Assembly (NCBI GenBank): GCA_025738555.1
Contig: JAOVFP010000018.1
Coordinates: 1,736,001 to 1,800,000, forward strand
Length of the DNA: 64,000 bases
Source of the DNA: Cyathus striatus
Taxonomy: Eukaryota > Basidiomycota > Agaricomycetes > Agaricales > Nidulariaceae
Direction: 5' to 3'
Part shown: piece after piece, positions 37,541 to 50,368 of the stretch
How the letters are laid out: every line of letters starts with the position of its first letter
Numbering within the stretch: position 1 is the stretch's first letter
Program-made: the position numbers and the translations under genes
The notes under the pieces: generated by a model
What the model saw: only the letters and a program-made list of their open reading frames with translations
Database searches by the model: none
Told to the model about the DNA's origin: nothing

Positions 37541-37659
37541 AATAACGATGCGGGATGCGCCCCCACCGATGCACTGACGCACCACTGGCACCACCCCCCC
37601 CCTGCCCCGCACGCAACGCAGCAGCCTCTTACAGTTCCACCTAATCCACGAGTTTGGAA

Positions 37660-38800
37660 GTAGCGGTTGTAGTAATAAAGAAATAGGGCCGGCAAGCGGC
37701 AGAGCCCACTACCTAGTAAATTTCATCAAAAATTGTTTGTCCATATGTACCAATAAGGCGAGGCATGCAAAGTAAAACTCAATTCACTAATGAGGAAAGG
37801 GTTCTTATAAGTCATTATCATTGAAATTTAAATTTATTACCAAGAAAAAGTAAAGCAGAGCTCAAATTAATTATTTACATGTCTGATTTAAAAATCTAAA
37901 AAGTGTGTAAATGCACAATTTGAAGTTGATAGTTCTGAAACATAAGGGATTAGCTAGAGGATATGCAATAGACAAGGGGAAAAGGGTACCCTGGACCGTG
38001 AAGATCTGTTGAGAAACTGAATTAGTTTAGCAGTAATGAATACAATAGTGCCTTTAGTGAGACCACTGTATGTTTCCTGCGTAAAAGGAATGTTAATAAG
38101 ATGCATAATGAAAGAACTATAGGAAAGAAGGACAGACATTAACAACTGCAAATGAAGTGAATGTTATGTGATAAATGTTGGGATGAAGGGCGGGACGGAA
38201 AAAAAACAGAAGATATATTGGAAGCCTAAATAGGATGGTTTAGTTTCATTCAATTGTAAGTGAGAAAGAAATTAACCGGAAAGAGCGTTAAAATTTGAGT
38301 GTCAAGGTTTTCAACCTCATTTAAAAAAGAGTTTTGGTTTTGGTAGCATGTCCGAATCTGATCACAAGATACAGTAGGACAGCCAATGGTAACTGCCAGA
38401 CAGCCATCGGCACAACGAGCACAAGAGATAATTTCACCAGGCCGGCAAGCAGCGTTTTATATTTGTTAATACAGAAAATGATTGGGAACATGTACAGGTT
38501 CTGGCCCTAATTATATTGCAGCTATATAATGTTGTGAACACAATACTTGATAGCTGACGAAAAGCTCATATTGTTCCACATATCAGATCAGACTAATGAT
38601 TCCAGAACTATGGACTGTGTATTGGTGTTGAAATATAATACATATTTTTGGTACGGCCATACTATAAATACATTTTTCTCGATCTTGCCAATTCATACAT
38701 ATGCCAACCCCTCAAATCTTAATAATATACTCTACATACTGAACTATATGATATCTTATAGCTTTGTTATTATTATAAAATACTCTACATAGATAGTAAC
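37660..38800. other. AT-rich region without a recognised gene
   Basis: No convincing coding frame is present. The phrase GGCCGGCAAGC(G/A)GC occurs in direct orientation at about 37688 and 38441 and may mark a small decayed element. Confidence 0.35.
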
Positions 38801-39839
38801 ATGGTATAAATTACGAAGTACCACTGACATTAGGAGCAAGTTTCTCATTAACAACACTTGCAATACACAACGGATATCCCTTTAACCTCCTCCACCCGAC
38901 AAACATAGTCATCGCAAGGATCGAAATCACTGCAGTAAGACCAATAGATACGAAAAAGAACCACTTGTTCGTAACCATTCCCAGTCTCTCAACACGAAGC
39001 ACTGCAGACGTCTGTGCTGCCTCAAATGTGCCAAAGGAAGACTTCCCGTCGGTAGGCCTGTATCCGTCCGTGAAAGCCTTGGCCGCGGAATGTATAAACA
39101 TATTCATTCGGGCAGATATGTAGTCAGATGACAATGTCTGCGGCAGTGATTGTATATCGTGGATCGCTGACTAATACAGATGCAAGTGAAGGGAGCGACG
39201 TTTCTATAGGAGAAACCATCTCCGTTTTATTTGAGTGCGGTATGTGGTCGACAGTAAAAGGTGATGTGTAATTTTTGAATTTCCCCTCGGGATACGCCAA
39301 GAATAGGTAAGCGGATTTGGCCATCGTCTGGTTGTACAGCGGTATTACAGATCCTAACGCAATGTAAATATTGAGAAACAGCGAAGCTGTGGGGAGCTAG
39401 TGACTCGCCATTCATCCCCACGCCACCGCCATCAGGGCATAAGTGTCAGCCAATTATTTTCATTAAATGCCTAGGTTTTATGATCATGGTGATCATATAA
39501 GCTAGGCATTTTTTTTATGATCACCCACTATTATATATGTAGTAGTGAATGTATGATTACTAGTGAATGTATAAGTGATCATAAGTGATCTTTCAGTGTT
39601 TTAGTAGTGTTTCAGGTGGATATTTACTTACTACTGGTACTAATGAATGTAATGGTGATCATAGGTGATCATTAGGTGTTTCAAGGGCATATTCACTTAT
39701 TACTGGTACTAAAGAATGTATATGTGATCATAAGTGATCATTATATATTACAATAGCATATTATTTTGAATAATATTATATATGTCACACATGTGACATA
39801 TCTCGAACTTGTCACGCATATTCCCGCGCCTCACATTGT

Positions 39840-40640
39840 TCCCGCGCTTCACATTTGTGACATCCTTCTCGCGCGTCACGTCTGTCACGCATATTCCCGC
39901 GCATCACGCATATTCCCGCGCTTCTCGCATATTCCCGCGCATCACGCACATTCTCGCGCTTCATGCACATTCCCGTGCATCACATATTCCCGCGCATCAC
40001 ATCTGTCACATTCTTTCTGTGTGTCACATCCGTCACACATATTCGCACGCATCACATTTGTCACATATATTCGCACGCGTCACGCTATTCACTTGTGTCA
40101 CATATATTCGCACGCGTCACACTATTCACGTGTGTCACATATATTCGCACGCGTCACACTGTTCATACGTGTCACGCAATTCACGTGTGTCGCATATATT
40201 CGCACGCGTCACACTGATCATGCGTGTCACGCTATTCGCACGCGTCACACTATTCACGTGTGTCACATATATTCGCACGCGTCACACTGTTCATACGTGT
40301 CACGCTATTCACGCGTGTCACATATATTCGCACGCGTCACACTGTTCATGCGTGTGACGCTATTCATGCGCGTCACGCTATTCATGCGCGTCACGCTATT
40401 CACGCGCGTCACGCTATTCACGCGTGTCACACTATTCACGCGTGTCACACTATTCACGCGTGTCACACTATTCACGCGTGTCACACTATTCACGCGCGTC
40501 ACACTATTCACGCGTGTCACACTATTCACGCGTGTCACACTATTCACGCGCGTCACACTATTCATGCGTGTCACGCTATTCACGCGCGTCACGCTTTTCA
40601 TGTGTGTCACGTGCGTCACATTTGTCATTTGTCACACTTT
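39840..40640. repeat. 18-bp minisatellite, left arm
   Basis: The repeat is built on TCACACTATTCACGCGTG with CpG-rich variants. About 16 near-regular units lie at 40330-40600, preceded by variants TCACATATATTCGCACGCG and TTCCCGCGCATCACGCA. All six frames are open over hundreds of bases because the unit is a multiple of three and lacks stops. The resulting RVTLFT-type peptides are not genes. Confidence 0.95.
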
Positions 40641-41989
40641 TAGCGCTCGTCACACATGTCACCTGCTTTCATTTGTCACACTTTGCACAACTATCATGCA
40701 TTTGATGGTGTTACTCTTTGATTCACATTACATGTTTTATGTGTGTCACTCATCATGCTTTTTGCATATTTTACATTTTTCACAATTTTCACAGCTCAGT
40801 AATGTAATTTGGCTTTTGATATTGACAACATATCTAGATGTGGAAACTATATTAAGTGGGGGATACTTAGTATATCACCTGTCATAGTCTACTAGCCCAT
40901 CATGGTTTTCATGTATATCATGTTTTTGATGTATATCACATATCAAGTTTTTCATGTTCTCAATTTGAATTTCAATTGCTTCTGACATTTACTCACACTT
41001 GTGGAGCCTGAAGGCACAGTAGGAAGGAGAATCATGATGTACTGAACACTTAACACCAAGGGAGAGAAGCTGATTATGTGTATCTGATTACCTGTATATC
41101 TATACCATTGTTCAAATTGTTACAGAACAGAAGTATCCAACTGTGCAGAGTAAATTATTAAAGCAAAGGAAACAATCATGTTCTTGCTAAACTGAAGGTT
41201 GTAACAAGAAATGTGACAATTAGTAAATTATAGAAGTGTAACAATAATAAGGAGCCAGATTGAAACATGTAGAGTGTGTATGTAAGTCCACTGACATTTT
41301 ACAATCAAGACTAGAGATGTGATATGATGCTATTGAACATTTTCATATTGAACAATTTGGTGATAGACCCACACATGGACAAAAAATGTGAAAGAATGGT
41401 GAAATATGTGATTCTACATCACATCAAACTTACACATCTCAGTTATTAAATGATCATTATTCTTGTATCACTATTGGTTATAATGATATCTTCATCAATA
41501 CACATTATTGATTCATATCTGCTTACTCTATATGACTACATAATCTTGTGATATATTGATACAGAGAGAAAATGAAAACTATCTCAACTCTTACTGATAT
41601 TGTGTCACAATCAGTTTCACTTCTACACTGCTACATGTACTCATATCTCTGACATATGTTGTTTATACTTATACTTAAACCTTATGGCTTCATCTTTTAA
41701 ACAAGCATATGACTACTGGCAGGATCAACCAGGTAACTACTCAGACAGCATCAGGGAGTGGTTCATGCACATGCTATTGCTGAGTATTCCCTGCTTACCA
41801 TAGCTTTCAAATTTTGATATATTGTCAATATCAAAAGCCAAATTACATTACTAAGCTGTGAAAATTGTGAAAAATGTAACATATGCAAAAAGCATGATGA
41901 GTGACACACATAAAACATGTAATGTGAATCAAAGAGTAACACCATCAAATGCATGATAGTTGTGCAAAGTGTGACAAATGAAAGCAGGT

Positions 41990-42756
41990 GACATGTGTGA
42001 CGAGCGCTAAAAGTGTGACAAATGACAAATGTGACGCACGTGACACACGTGAAAAGCGTGACGCGCGTGAATAGCGTGACACGTATGAATAGCGTGACAC
42101 GCGTGAATAGTGTGACACGCGTGAATAGTGTGACACGCGTGAATAGTGTGACACGCGTGAATAGCGTGACGCGCATGAATAGCGTGACACGCGTGAATAG
42201 CGTGACGCGTGTGAATAGCGTGACGCGCGTGAATAGCGTGACACGCGTGAATAGCGTGACGCGCGTGAATAGCGTGACGCGCATGAATAGCGTGACGCGC
42301 ATGAATAGCGTGACGCGCATGAATAGCGTGACACGCGTGAATAGCGTGACGCGCGTGAATAGCGTGACACGCATGAATAGCGTGACACGCATGAACAGTG
42401 TAACGCGTGCGAATATATGTGACACACGTGAATTGCGTGACACGTATGAACAGTGTGACGCGTGCGAATATATGTGACACAAGTGAATAGCGTGACGCGT
42501 GCGAATATATGTGACAAATGTGATGCGTGCGAATATGTGTGACGGATGTGACACACAGAAAGAATGTGACAGATGTGATGCGCGGGAATATGTGATGCGC
42601 GGGAATGTGCCTGAAGCGCGAGAATGTGCGTGATGCGCGGGAATATGCGAGAAGCGCGGGAATATGCGAGAAGCGCGGGAATATGCGTGATGCGCGGGAA
42701 TATGCGTGACAGACGTGACGCGCGAGAAGGATGTCACAAATGTGAAGCGCGGGAAC
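41990..42756. repeat. 18-bp minisatellite, inverted right arm
   Basis: This is the reverse-complement counterpart of 39840-40640, with about 19 units of the form GTGACACGCGTGAATAGC. The order of variants differs from the left arm, so the arms have diverged by unit gain, loss or conversion. Confidence 0.95.
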
Positions 42757-42764
42757 AATGTGAG

Positions 42765-45484
42765 TAGTGTAGGGGGCACAACCTCCAAAAGCACTCGCCA
42801 ATCGCCTGGCACGGCGAGACCCTGGCGTGGGAAAGTGGCGAGACCTGGCGAGACTGGCGACGTGCTAGATAGATATTTGACTACGGAATGTACAAATTAT
42901 CTACTATTATTACATCCCCAATGAACTAAGTAACGAATTGGCATCCCAAGGCTCATCAGCCTCTGCCTGTGATCCTTGAGGGAGTGAATTTTGAATAGAT
43001 GGGAGCTGTCCTTGACGAATGATATCAATAATAGAAGTATCATATACTTCTCCAACAGGAACTGCCGCACTGAAACCATCACCACTCTCAGTGGTGAACC
43101 CAGACTGTTCTAATGCAGCATATTCAGTTGCCAGTTCACTCAATGCAAAACTTTCTAAGCCCTCAAAGTCTGTACCCTCGAAGCCAGTTTCCAGAGGAGT
43201 AGGAATCGAAAAAGAATCTGTCAAGGTATCAGCACGTTCTAAATCAATACCTTTCGAAGTAATGTGCATATGTGCATGACGGCGACGTGGATCTTTTCCT
43301 GCAGCAATGGCAGCCTCGTGTAATTGACGGTTGTAGTGATTTCGTAATGTTCCCAATGACTCCAGATGAGCGATAGTTAATCGCGATCTCTTTACACTTT
43401 GGACTCCACCCAAATTGGAGAAAAAGCGCTCGACCTCAGCTGCATGTGGAACAATTGACATCATCTTGATCGCAAAAGTTTGAATTGGATGAAAACCAAT
43501 GACGGATTTCCACCACACTATCGCATCTGCTTTCCCTCCTTTAAATGGTGGCTCCTCATTTGCATATGCTTGTATATCTTTCAACAATTGCTCGGCATGT
43601 TTTCGTGACCAACCCCATTTCTCTGCAATGCCCAAAGCAATTCGAAATGCATCTTTAGTAGTCCGCGAGTGGACAGAAGAAATTATAGCCAGTTTGCGAC
43701 AGAGAGGATGGAGGAACAAAGCAAGCCAGTGAAGCTCAGTATTCATGGCATGGAAATAGTGCGTAACTGTCTCTTTTGCATGCTGAAGAAAGCCCTTATC
43801 TTCGAAATCAGATTCTGACAAGTTACAGATCTCTCGCTGTGCCCAAATAAGTTGTATCATGCAATCTGCCAGTGTGATATCCCTGGACTCGGTGTCTCCA
43901 ATCAAATCAAGAAGTGGCTTGCAGATTCGAATAAACTCTTCATTTTGCTGCCATCGACCCACTTCTAAAACACTGGCAAGGACATCACGTCTGATAGGTG
44001 AGAGTCCATTTACTGCATGCTGAGCTTCATCACGACTGCATAAAGTATACAGTATCTGTTTATGCTCTTGGATACTGAGGGCTTGAAGGATTACTGCATA
44101 AAAACGCGACTCGGTATTCTTTTTCAATCCACGTGTGACCCTATTCTCTTTTGCAAGTTGATCCAACTGACCTCCCCAATAGTGCGATGCATTGAAGAAT
44201 GTTACTATCTTTGTATTCTTCGTGATCAGGTCCTTAATACTTGGAAAGCTTGCAACTTTCCCCATAATAGTGTTCACGCCATGAATAAAGCATGGTAGTT
44301 GCTGTTATACATATAGGTCAGTATGGTTTCATTCATTTTTTAACACATTTACTCACGAGAATCCAAGAGTGGCTATTTGCCCATTTGCGACGAAAAGCTT
44401 GCATGGTTGTTGGGTTATCTGTACAGACTGCAGTGATAACGCGAGAATTGACTTGCTTCTTAGTCAGTGCTTCATCAGCAACAACAACAAGATTGTCTGC
44501 GGTTGCGCGTATGCCAGTAAGTTCTTTCAGTGCCAGGATAATAGGGTATTCCCCAACTTCTGATACAAGGCATCCATAAACACTCCGCTTCATGCTGTCT
44601 TCCCACCCATCCATCAAGTATGTCAAACTTTCTCTAGCTGCAAGCCTTTCAACATCTTCATTGTAAGCACGCGCTTCTTCAGCTGGGAGATATGTTGACA
44701 TGAGAACGAAACGCGAAGCTGGGGAATAAGAAGGATGGATGTTTCCCACCCATTTCCGAAAGAAGTGGCTGTCAGCCTGATTAAAGGGGATGTTTCCATG
44801 TATAAACCACCTGTTCTCGCGGTTACTTCCACATTATTCCCCTCATTATCAATGTACTCACCTTAGAAGCCGGGTATTAGCACTGTCTTGCTCTCCCTTT
44901 GTAAGTGCCCTATCCACAAAGCTTCCCATTCCAGTTGTAATAATTGCCTTCCCAGCTGCAACCTTTTGCTTCTTCTTGGGATGAGCGGTAACCTCGGCAT
45001 CATCCCCTGAGTCAGACACAGCTATATTTACCCCTCCACCACGCTCCATCAGAATCTTGTTTGCATCAGTCCGTACATCTTTTGGCGCGTTGCGGCATTC
45101 ATTTGGAGATGCAAAGTGCTTTGGACAGCGGCCATCTCGATGAATCAATAGCACTGAACAGTACTTGCACTCTACTGTCCAGCGTCTCGTTTTCTTGTTT
45201 TTCTCCTTCATAATGAAGTTTTCAGTTATGAATTTATCTTCTGGATGTCCGCCTTTAGTTCCACTCATGTTAGCGTAGTACGTATTGAATTTGTGAGGCT
45301 GCGGAGGTATCTAACGGAACGGAGGGCAATGACAGCGGAATCACACCACTTATTATTTAATTACATAATCCTAGGTATCGCCGGGTCTCGCCAGTGTCTA
45401 TTTCTGAGGAGGTATCGCCACCTGGCGATCGCCAGGTGGCGATACCTGGCGAGGCGAAACGGCGAGGTTGTGCCAACAACACTA
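42765..45484 (-). mobile_element. Complete hAT transposon, nested
   Basis: The 2720-bp element starts TAGTGTAGGGGGCACAACCT and its inverted right end is TAGTGTTGTTGGCACAACCT. The target AATGTGAG is duplicated (42757-42764 and 45485-45492); the target is in the right arm of the fold-back element, where the unbroken left arm shows the original sequence. Subterminal GGCGA/CCTGGCGA motifs crowd both ends, as in other hAT elements. It carries one transposase gene on the minus strand. Confidence 0.92.
42910..45268 (-). CDS. hAT family transposase, three exons, apparently intact
   Basis: The exons are 45268-44862, 44810-44357 and 44301-42910, with GT-AG introns of 51 and 55 bp, in phase throughout: 750 residues. 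Residues 34-58 form a BED-type zinc finger (Cys34, Cys37, His51, Cys58). A basic patch PKKKQK follows, a likely nuclear signal. The middle matches the hAT/DUF659-type catalytic region (IPFNQADSHFFRKW, DGWEDSMKRSVYG, CFIHGVNTI). Residues about 550-611 are the hAT dimerisation region (WWKSVIGFHPIQTFAIKMMS, PHAAEVERFFSNLG). The protein would cut out and reinsert its own element. No stop or frameshift is seen, so it may be active. Confidence 0.9.
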
Positions 45485-46721
45485 AATGTGAGGCGCGGGA
45501 ATATGCGTGACAAGTTCGAGATATGTCACATGTGTGACATATATAATATTATTCAAAATAATATGCTATTGTAATATATAATGATCACTTATGATCACAT
45601 ATACATTCTTTAGTACCAGTAATAAGTGAATATGCACTTGAAACACCTAATGATCACCTATGATCACCATTACATTCATTAGTACCAGTAGTAAGTAAAT
45701 ATCCACCTGAAACACTACTAAAACACTGAAAGATCACTTATGATCACTTATACATTCACTAGTAATCATACATTCACTACTACATATATAATAGTGGGTG
45801 ATCATAAAAAAAATGCCTAGCTTATATGATCACCATGATCATAAAACCTAGGCATTTAATGAAAAAATTGGCTGACACCCCTCATCAGGGAGATCGATCA
45901 ACAGAGCTTCAAACCCTCCCAACATCAACTTCCAGTCCGTTCCATCCGCCGAAACATACCAATCCGTTGTATCATTGAACACTTTCCCAGGAGCAATGAA
46001 ACCACAAGAATAATTGTACTGAATGATATCCATCTTATACCGTATATCTCCCTTCCTATCCTTCTGTGTAGAGTAATCCGCCGAAGGGGTAGGAATGATT
46101 GTTTTCAGGGGAACCTGATATCTGAATGTTGTGTTTTCCACTGCTCCACTCAGACTAGGGAAGTAGCTCTTCGAGGGTAATATTCCAGGCCTTGTGACCA
46201 CGTATGGTTCGGATTTACACCAGCAACGTAGAATGACGGATCGGATTTATCAACGAGAACAGGAGCAATGCTCATAGATCCTGGCGCAAAACTGCCAAGT
46301 GCAATAGAGATCATCCAAACGACAAATGCAACACGGTACGTATGCGTTGCACAGGGAGAAACAATATGCGAGATATGGTCCGTTATACCAGTGGACAATT
46401 TCGACACCTTGTCTATCGAAGTTGACACCGTAGACGACCCGCGACGAGATAACTGCGCATACCACTCCCCGCAGAATATCTGTGTGACAATACCTTGAAC
46501 GAGCACTAGAGTTATATTTTGCCAGAAGATAAACAAGACTGTAGCACCTGATTTCGATTCTGATAACGCATTGACCGAGATCGTATCAAGTATAAGAGGA
46601 TTTTTATATGATAGTCCAGCAAGTGCCAAAAATACACCCTCAGATATCATGAACATAACCAAACGCATGGGGAAAGTCCAATCGGCAGGAACAACTCCAT
46701 AATCAGCCACATGTAGAGGCT

Positions 46722-47760
46722 TCATCTCAGTGGATGAGAATACCCCAAAGCCGCATCACTCAACAAAGTCGACAGGCCAAGCAGATAGCTCTTCAGCCTC
46801 ATCCATCCCCAAACCATAAAAGGCAAGAGCACCCCTATCGCGCCGACCAATCCGACTGTAATATAAAACACATTTTGATTCGTAACCAACGCCAGTTTAT
46901 GTACTTGCACCGAAGATGACGTCGGGGAGGTTTCGAATGTGCCTGCGAAGGAATAGCCGCTGGTTATGGGACTGTATCCGTCTGTGAAAGCTTTCGTCGC
47001 TGAGAGAACATATGCGTTCATAAGCTGACAGCGGGGCCGTCTTTTGGAAAGCGAAGTTGCTTAGGAACAAGGATGCAGTAAGAGAGTTTATAGAGTCAGG
47101 CACTGTGCGTAATGGTTCCATGTCGGTTATAGCATCGAGAAGAGACATAGTTAATACCCGATTCACAACTGTGTCGTTGATATTATTGACACGAGCATCT
47201 TCGGAGGATGATACAGCGAGTGAGCCATCTGTATTTAGTATCGCGTAGCCACTTGATACTTTATAATGAGGATCGCATAGGAGGACCGAGGCTAACGGTG
47301 AGCCGACTGGGGTTGTGTATCCTTCAGGGAATAGAGGAGCTGTGAGTGTCGTTGGTAGGTTGTCCAAGTTCAATGCGTAGGTGAAGCTGTTTGGTGAAGA
47401 AATGGTGGTATTGCTTCCCAAGAAGAGGAAGGCGATACGTCCTAACTCCAGTCTACGTTGAATATCAGTACCCGGATAACACTATTGATGTTTACATCAA
47501 GTCGTACCAAAATAAAGGGGTTTAAGCCCAGATCAGTGGCCTCTGTCGATGATGAGAACAACAACATCCATATATCCCTTAAAAAGGGAATACACCAGAC
47601 TAAATGACACGGAACAGGTAGCACCTGTGACATAGAATGAGTGCCATAGGTGGATGGGGAAGGGGGAGATGACGATGGGCCTTGAAATACTAAGTCGCAA
47701 GATAGATTAACACAGGGAATGGGAACAATGGTTGTGCTAGATGATGACAATAGTGGAGGC
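46722..47760 (-). pseudogene. Membrane protein gene 1, upstream paralogue, decayed
   Basis: It encodes the C-terminal half of the same protein type as gene 2: GTDIQRRLELGRIAFLFLG, PTTLTAPLFPEGYTTPVG, ATKAFTDGYSPITSGYSF and a final membrane segment (VFYITVGLVGAIGVLLPFMV). The membrane-rich N-terminal half is absent upstream of 47760. Frame changes near 47465 and 47030 break it. Its stop codon overlaps the ATG of gene 2 (ATGA at 46722-46725), which more likely reflects a collapsed tandem duplication than a real start. Confidence 0.55.
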
Positions 47761-48336
47761 CCATTGGGGCATAGTGATTAAGACAGCTCGTTTAGGCAGG
47801 TGGGGGGTCCATGTTTTCCACCAGAATGAACTATTGTCATCAAGACATAGAGGATGAAAGGAGGGGGTTTGAAAGACACTGATTTTCACAGCAGCAAACA
47901 CGTAGGTGAGAACAAAAGAAGAGAGATCATTGCAGGTGAGACAAATGGACTGAGAAGGTGGCGGACACAGCTAGAAAGCCATTGCAATGGGGGGAATGGC
48001 GAGAAGATAGAAGGGTGGCAGTGGGGGTAGTTAAAAGAGTGGCAGTGGCTGTCTATGTTGACTCTGTTGGATGTGGTGTCGCATTGAAGAGCTTTTCGCA
48101 GTGCAAGGGACTAAAAAGAAGCAATAGAGTCAGATCGAAGGCTTTGAGGATAAGACATCGATATCATCGCTCACAACTTAACAAATGCAGTGGGATGGGG
48201 AAGGAAAGAATGGGAAGAATGGAGAATGGACATGCTGGAAATGAAATCGGATGAGGGGAAGGATTTTGCACGTCGAGCTACATAAAGTTTCAGATTCATC
48301 TGGGAATCAGGGATTCACCAGTCGCTGGCAATAATC
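47760..48336. other. Region without a recognised gene
   Basis: A 98-residue basic frame at 47958-48254 (plus) has no recognisable motif and is probably chance. Confidence 0.3.
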
Positions 48337-48344
48337 CTAAAGCA

Positions 48345-50277
48345 GGGGCTGACAGTTTTTAATGGTATGCACGGTACTGAACGGTACTCGATGTACCGTG
48401 CATGTACCGTGCATACCGTACATACTGCAAAACAGATACTAATTTACGGTATAAATTGTAACTTAAATAAGCTATGTAAAATCAATTAAATACTTATTTA
48501 TTATGCTATAACACTGGTTAATGAGGGTATAATATATGGGTTATCAAGATTCTTCTTGTATCTTTGCTCTCATATGCCCAATGAATTTAAGTATAGTAGT
48601 GTGCTCATAGTATAATTAGGTATTGCTGCTGTACAATTGAGCTTACCACATATGATACTAATAATCATAATATTTCTCATCACTTAAAACACAAAAATTT
48701 GAATTAAGATTTACTTGGAGAAAATTGTAAGTTTCATATATTGTAATGACATATATTTATTTAATGTGGTACCGTGCATAAGTACCATGCATACCGTGAA
48801 AGTACCGCGCACTGCCACAATGTACCGTGCAGGTACCATACACATCAAAAATCACGTACTGTGCAGATACCATGCACAAAAATCTGTACTGTACAGTACC
48901 GTTCATCAACAAAATACCATAAATTAGTACCGTAAAGTACCGTGCATGTACCGTGCGGTGTTGTAAATGTACCGTACAACAATTTTAATGTACCATGCAG
49001 CATTAGTGTATTGTCTATCACGATACCACCGTACATTGGTGGTACCTGACCAACATCATAAATGTACCTTTTAAGAACTCACTCAATTTATATCAATAAA
49101 TTAATTGTACTTGTGTATGTACTTCACTCTCACCCACCCTCCCGCTCAATTTTTCTCACGCCCCCCGCTTATCAATTAAGTATGCTGCTCATCAATGCCG
49201 ACCTTCCCGCCCATCGTTTCCCACGCATCGGCTTAACAATTATGTTGCTTAATTGATGTCAGCCTCTCCGCCCATCGTTTCCCACGCCTCCGCTTATCAA
49301 TTTTCTGCATGACAACCTTCCCGCCCATCGTTTCCCACGCTTCCGCTAATCGTATTCAGTCCCTACTCACTGCTGCCCGCCCCTCTGCTCAATAATTCCC
49401 ACAGTATTTCCTTTGTTAAATACTCACCCTCAACATTTCCCACATATTTTAGTGTTGCCCACTGCTGCTTATAGCTTCCCATGCTTCATCATTCCATCAA
49501 TTCATTGTTCCCCACCCTCCGCTTTCACTTTCCCATGCACATATTGTGCATTCATTGACTTTCCCTTAAATTTTTAACAAATCAACAGTACATATGCTTC
49601 ATAAATTATAATTGTAGGATTCACTGTAAAAAATTATTAATTATTTCACAGTGAAAATTTGAATTATTTCGCATTTTCATATGATTACCCTTTCTATAAT
49701 ACCTAAGGTACACTATAATGTATAAATTAAAATATATTACATATATTACAAAAAGATTCAAGAGAAAATATTAAATACTGAGCTAAATAATGCGAAATTA
49801 CTTGCTCACTGTTGAGCATGATGATGATGAAGGGTGCCCATCAACACATCACCCATCAATATGTGCGGCGGCCTTGAGGAAAGTGAGTTTGATGGCATTG
49901 ATGAATGTCAATGACAGCAATTGCAAACATTGACAAAGGTGAGAAGAAGTGTGGGAAATTTTGAACAATGCAAAATGTTGAAGGAAATGGCGGGCGGGGG
50001 GCCGGACAAAGGGGAGATAGGAGAGCAGTGTAGAGTAGTTTTGAAATGGTACTCCATTAATTACAGAATATTCGTGCTCAGTTAATATATCATACAATAA
50101 TTTTGATTCAATACTCCAGTTATCACGGAATAATATTGCTCCAATGATGTACCGTGCATAACCAAAAATGTACCATACATTGTACCGTGCGTACCGTAAA
50201 TAGTACCGTACAATTTTTGATGTACCGCACAGTACCGTGCAGTGTACCGTGCAGTACCATTAAAAACCACTAGCCCC
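48345..50277. mobile_element. Non-autonomous hAT-type element with TACCGTGCA repeats
   Basis: The 1933-bp element has ends GGGGCTGACAGTTTTTAATG and (inverted right) GGGGCTAGTGGTTTTTAATG. The target CTAAAGCA is duplicated (48337-48344 and 50278-50285). Many GTACCGTGCA/TGCACGGTAC motifs cluster at 48365-48440, 48765-49050 and 50140-50270. A CCCGCCCATCGTTTCCCACGC-like phrase repeats at 49140-49340. No transposase is present. Confidence 0.88.
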
Positions 50278-50368
50278 CTAAAGCAGTTATGAGTGTTACA
50301 CCAAGCTGATGGCAGTAATTAGTGAGGGAGAGGGTGCAGTCGATGAAAAAGTAAGATAATGTTACAAT

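Larger units (their letters stand above)
39438..45882. mobile_element. Fold-back element with 1.3-kb inverted arms, hAT-type target duplication
   Basis: The ends share TGTCAGCCAATT and the arms pair for about 390 bp before the minisatellite. CATCAGGG is duplicated (39430-39437 and 45883-45890). The left arm is 39438 to about 40835. The right arm is 41820-42756 plus 45493-45882, cut by the hAT insertion at 42765-45484. The centre (40840-41815) is AT-rich and non-coding. Without the nested insert the element is about 3.7 kb and encodes nothing. The 8-bp duplication suggests a hAT transposase moved it. Confidence 0.85.
38811..46725 (-). pseudogene. Multi-pass/single-pass membrane protein gene 2, split by transposons
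   Basis: The 5' part (46725-45891) encodes several hydrophobic segments (TFPMRLVMFMISEGVFLALA, GATVLFIFWQNITLVLVQG, YRVAFVVWMISIALGSFAPG) and the start of an extracellular-type domain with N-glycosylation motifs. The 3' part (39429-38811) holds its end, with AKAFTDGY and a last membrane segment (WFFFVSIGLTAVISILAMTM). Between them lies the fold-back element, flanked by CATCAGGG on both sides. Removing one flank copy joins the two parts in frame. One-base frame changes near 46165 and 39370 show extra decay. The type is an uncharacterised large membrane protein family common in agarics. Function is unknown. Confidence 0.6.

Noticed and set aside
39766..40887. A 373-residue open frame (and partners on both strands, also 41763-42812) that looks like a large gene
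   Set aside because: It is a translation of the stop-free 18-bp minisatellite, occurs in several frames at once, and lies in the inverted arms of a fold-back element.
39840..42756. Possible CRISPR-like array
   Set aside because: There are no unique spacers, the unit is a continuous 18-bp minisatellite, and the host is a eukaryote.
46722..46725. ATGA stop/start overlap suggesting a translationally coupled gene pair
   Set aside because: Coupling of this type is not expected in a fungal nuclear genome. The two genes are decayed tandem paralogues, and the overlap is probably chance.
47958..48254. 98-residue basic plus-strand frame
   Set aside because: It has no motif, no plausible introns and no similarity to the neighbours; chance is more likely.
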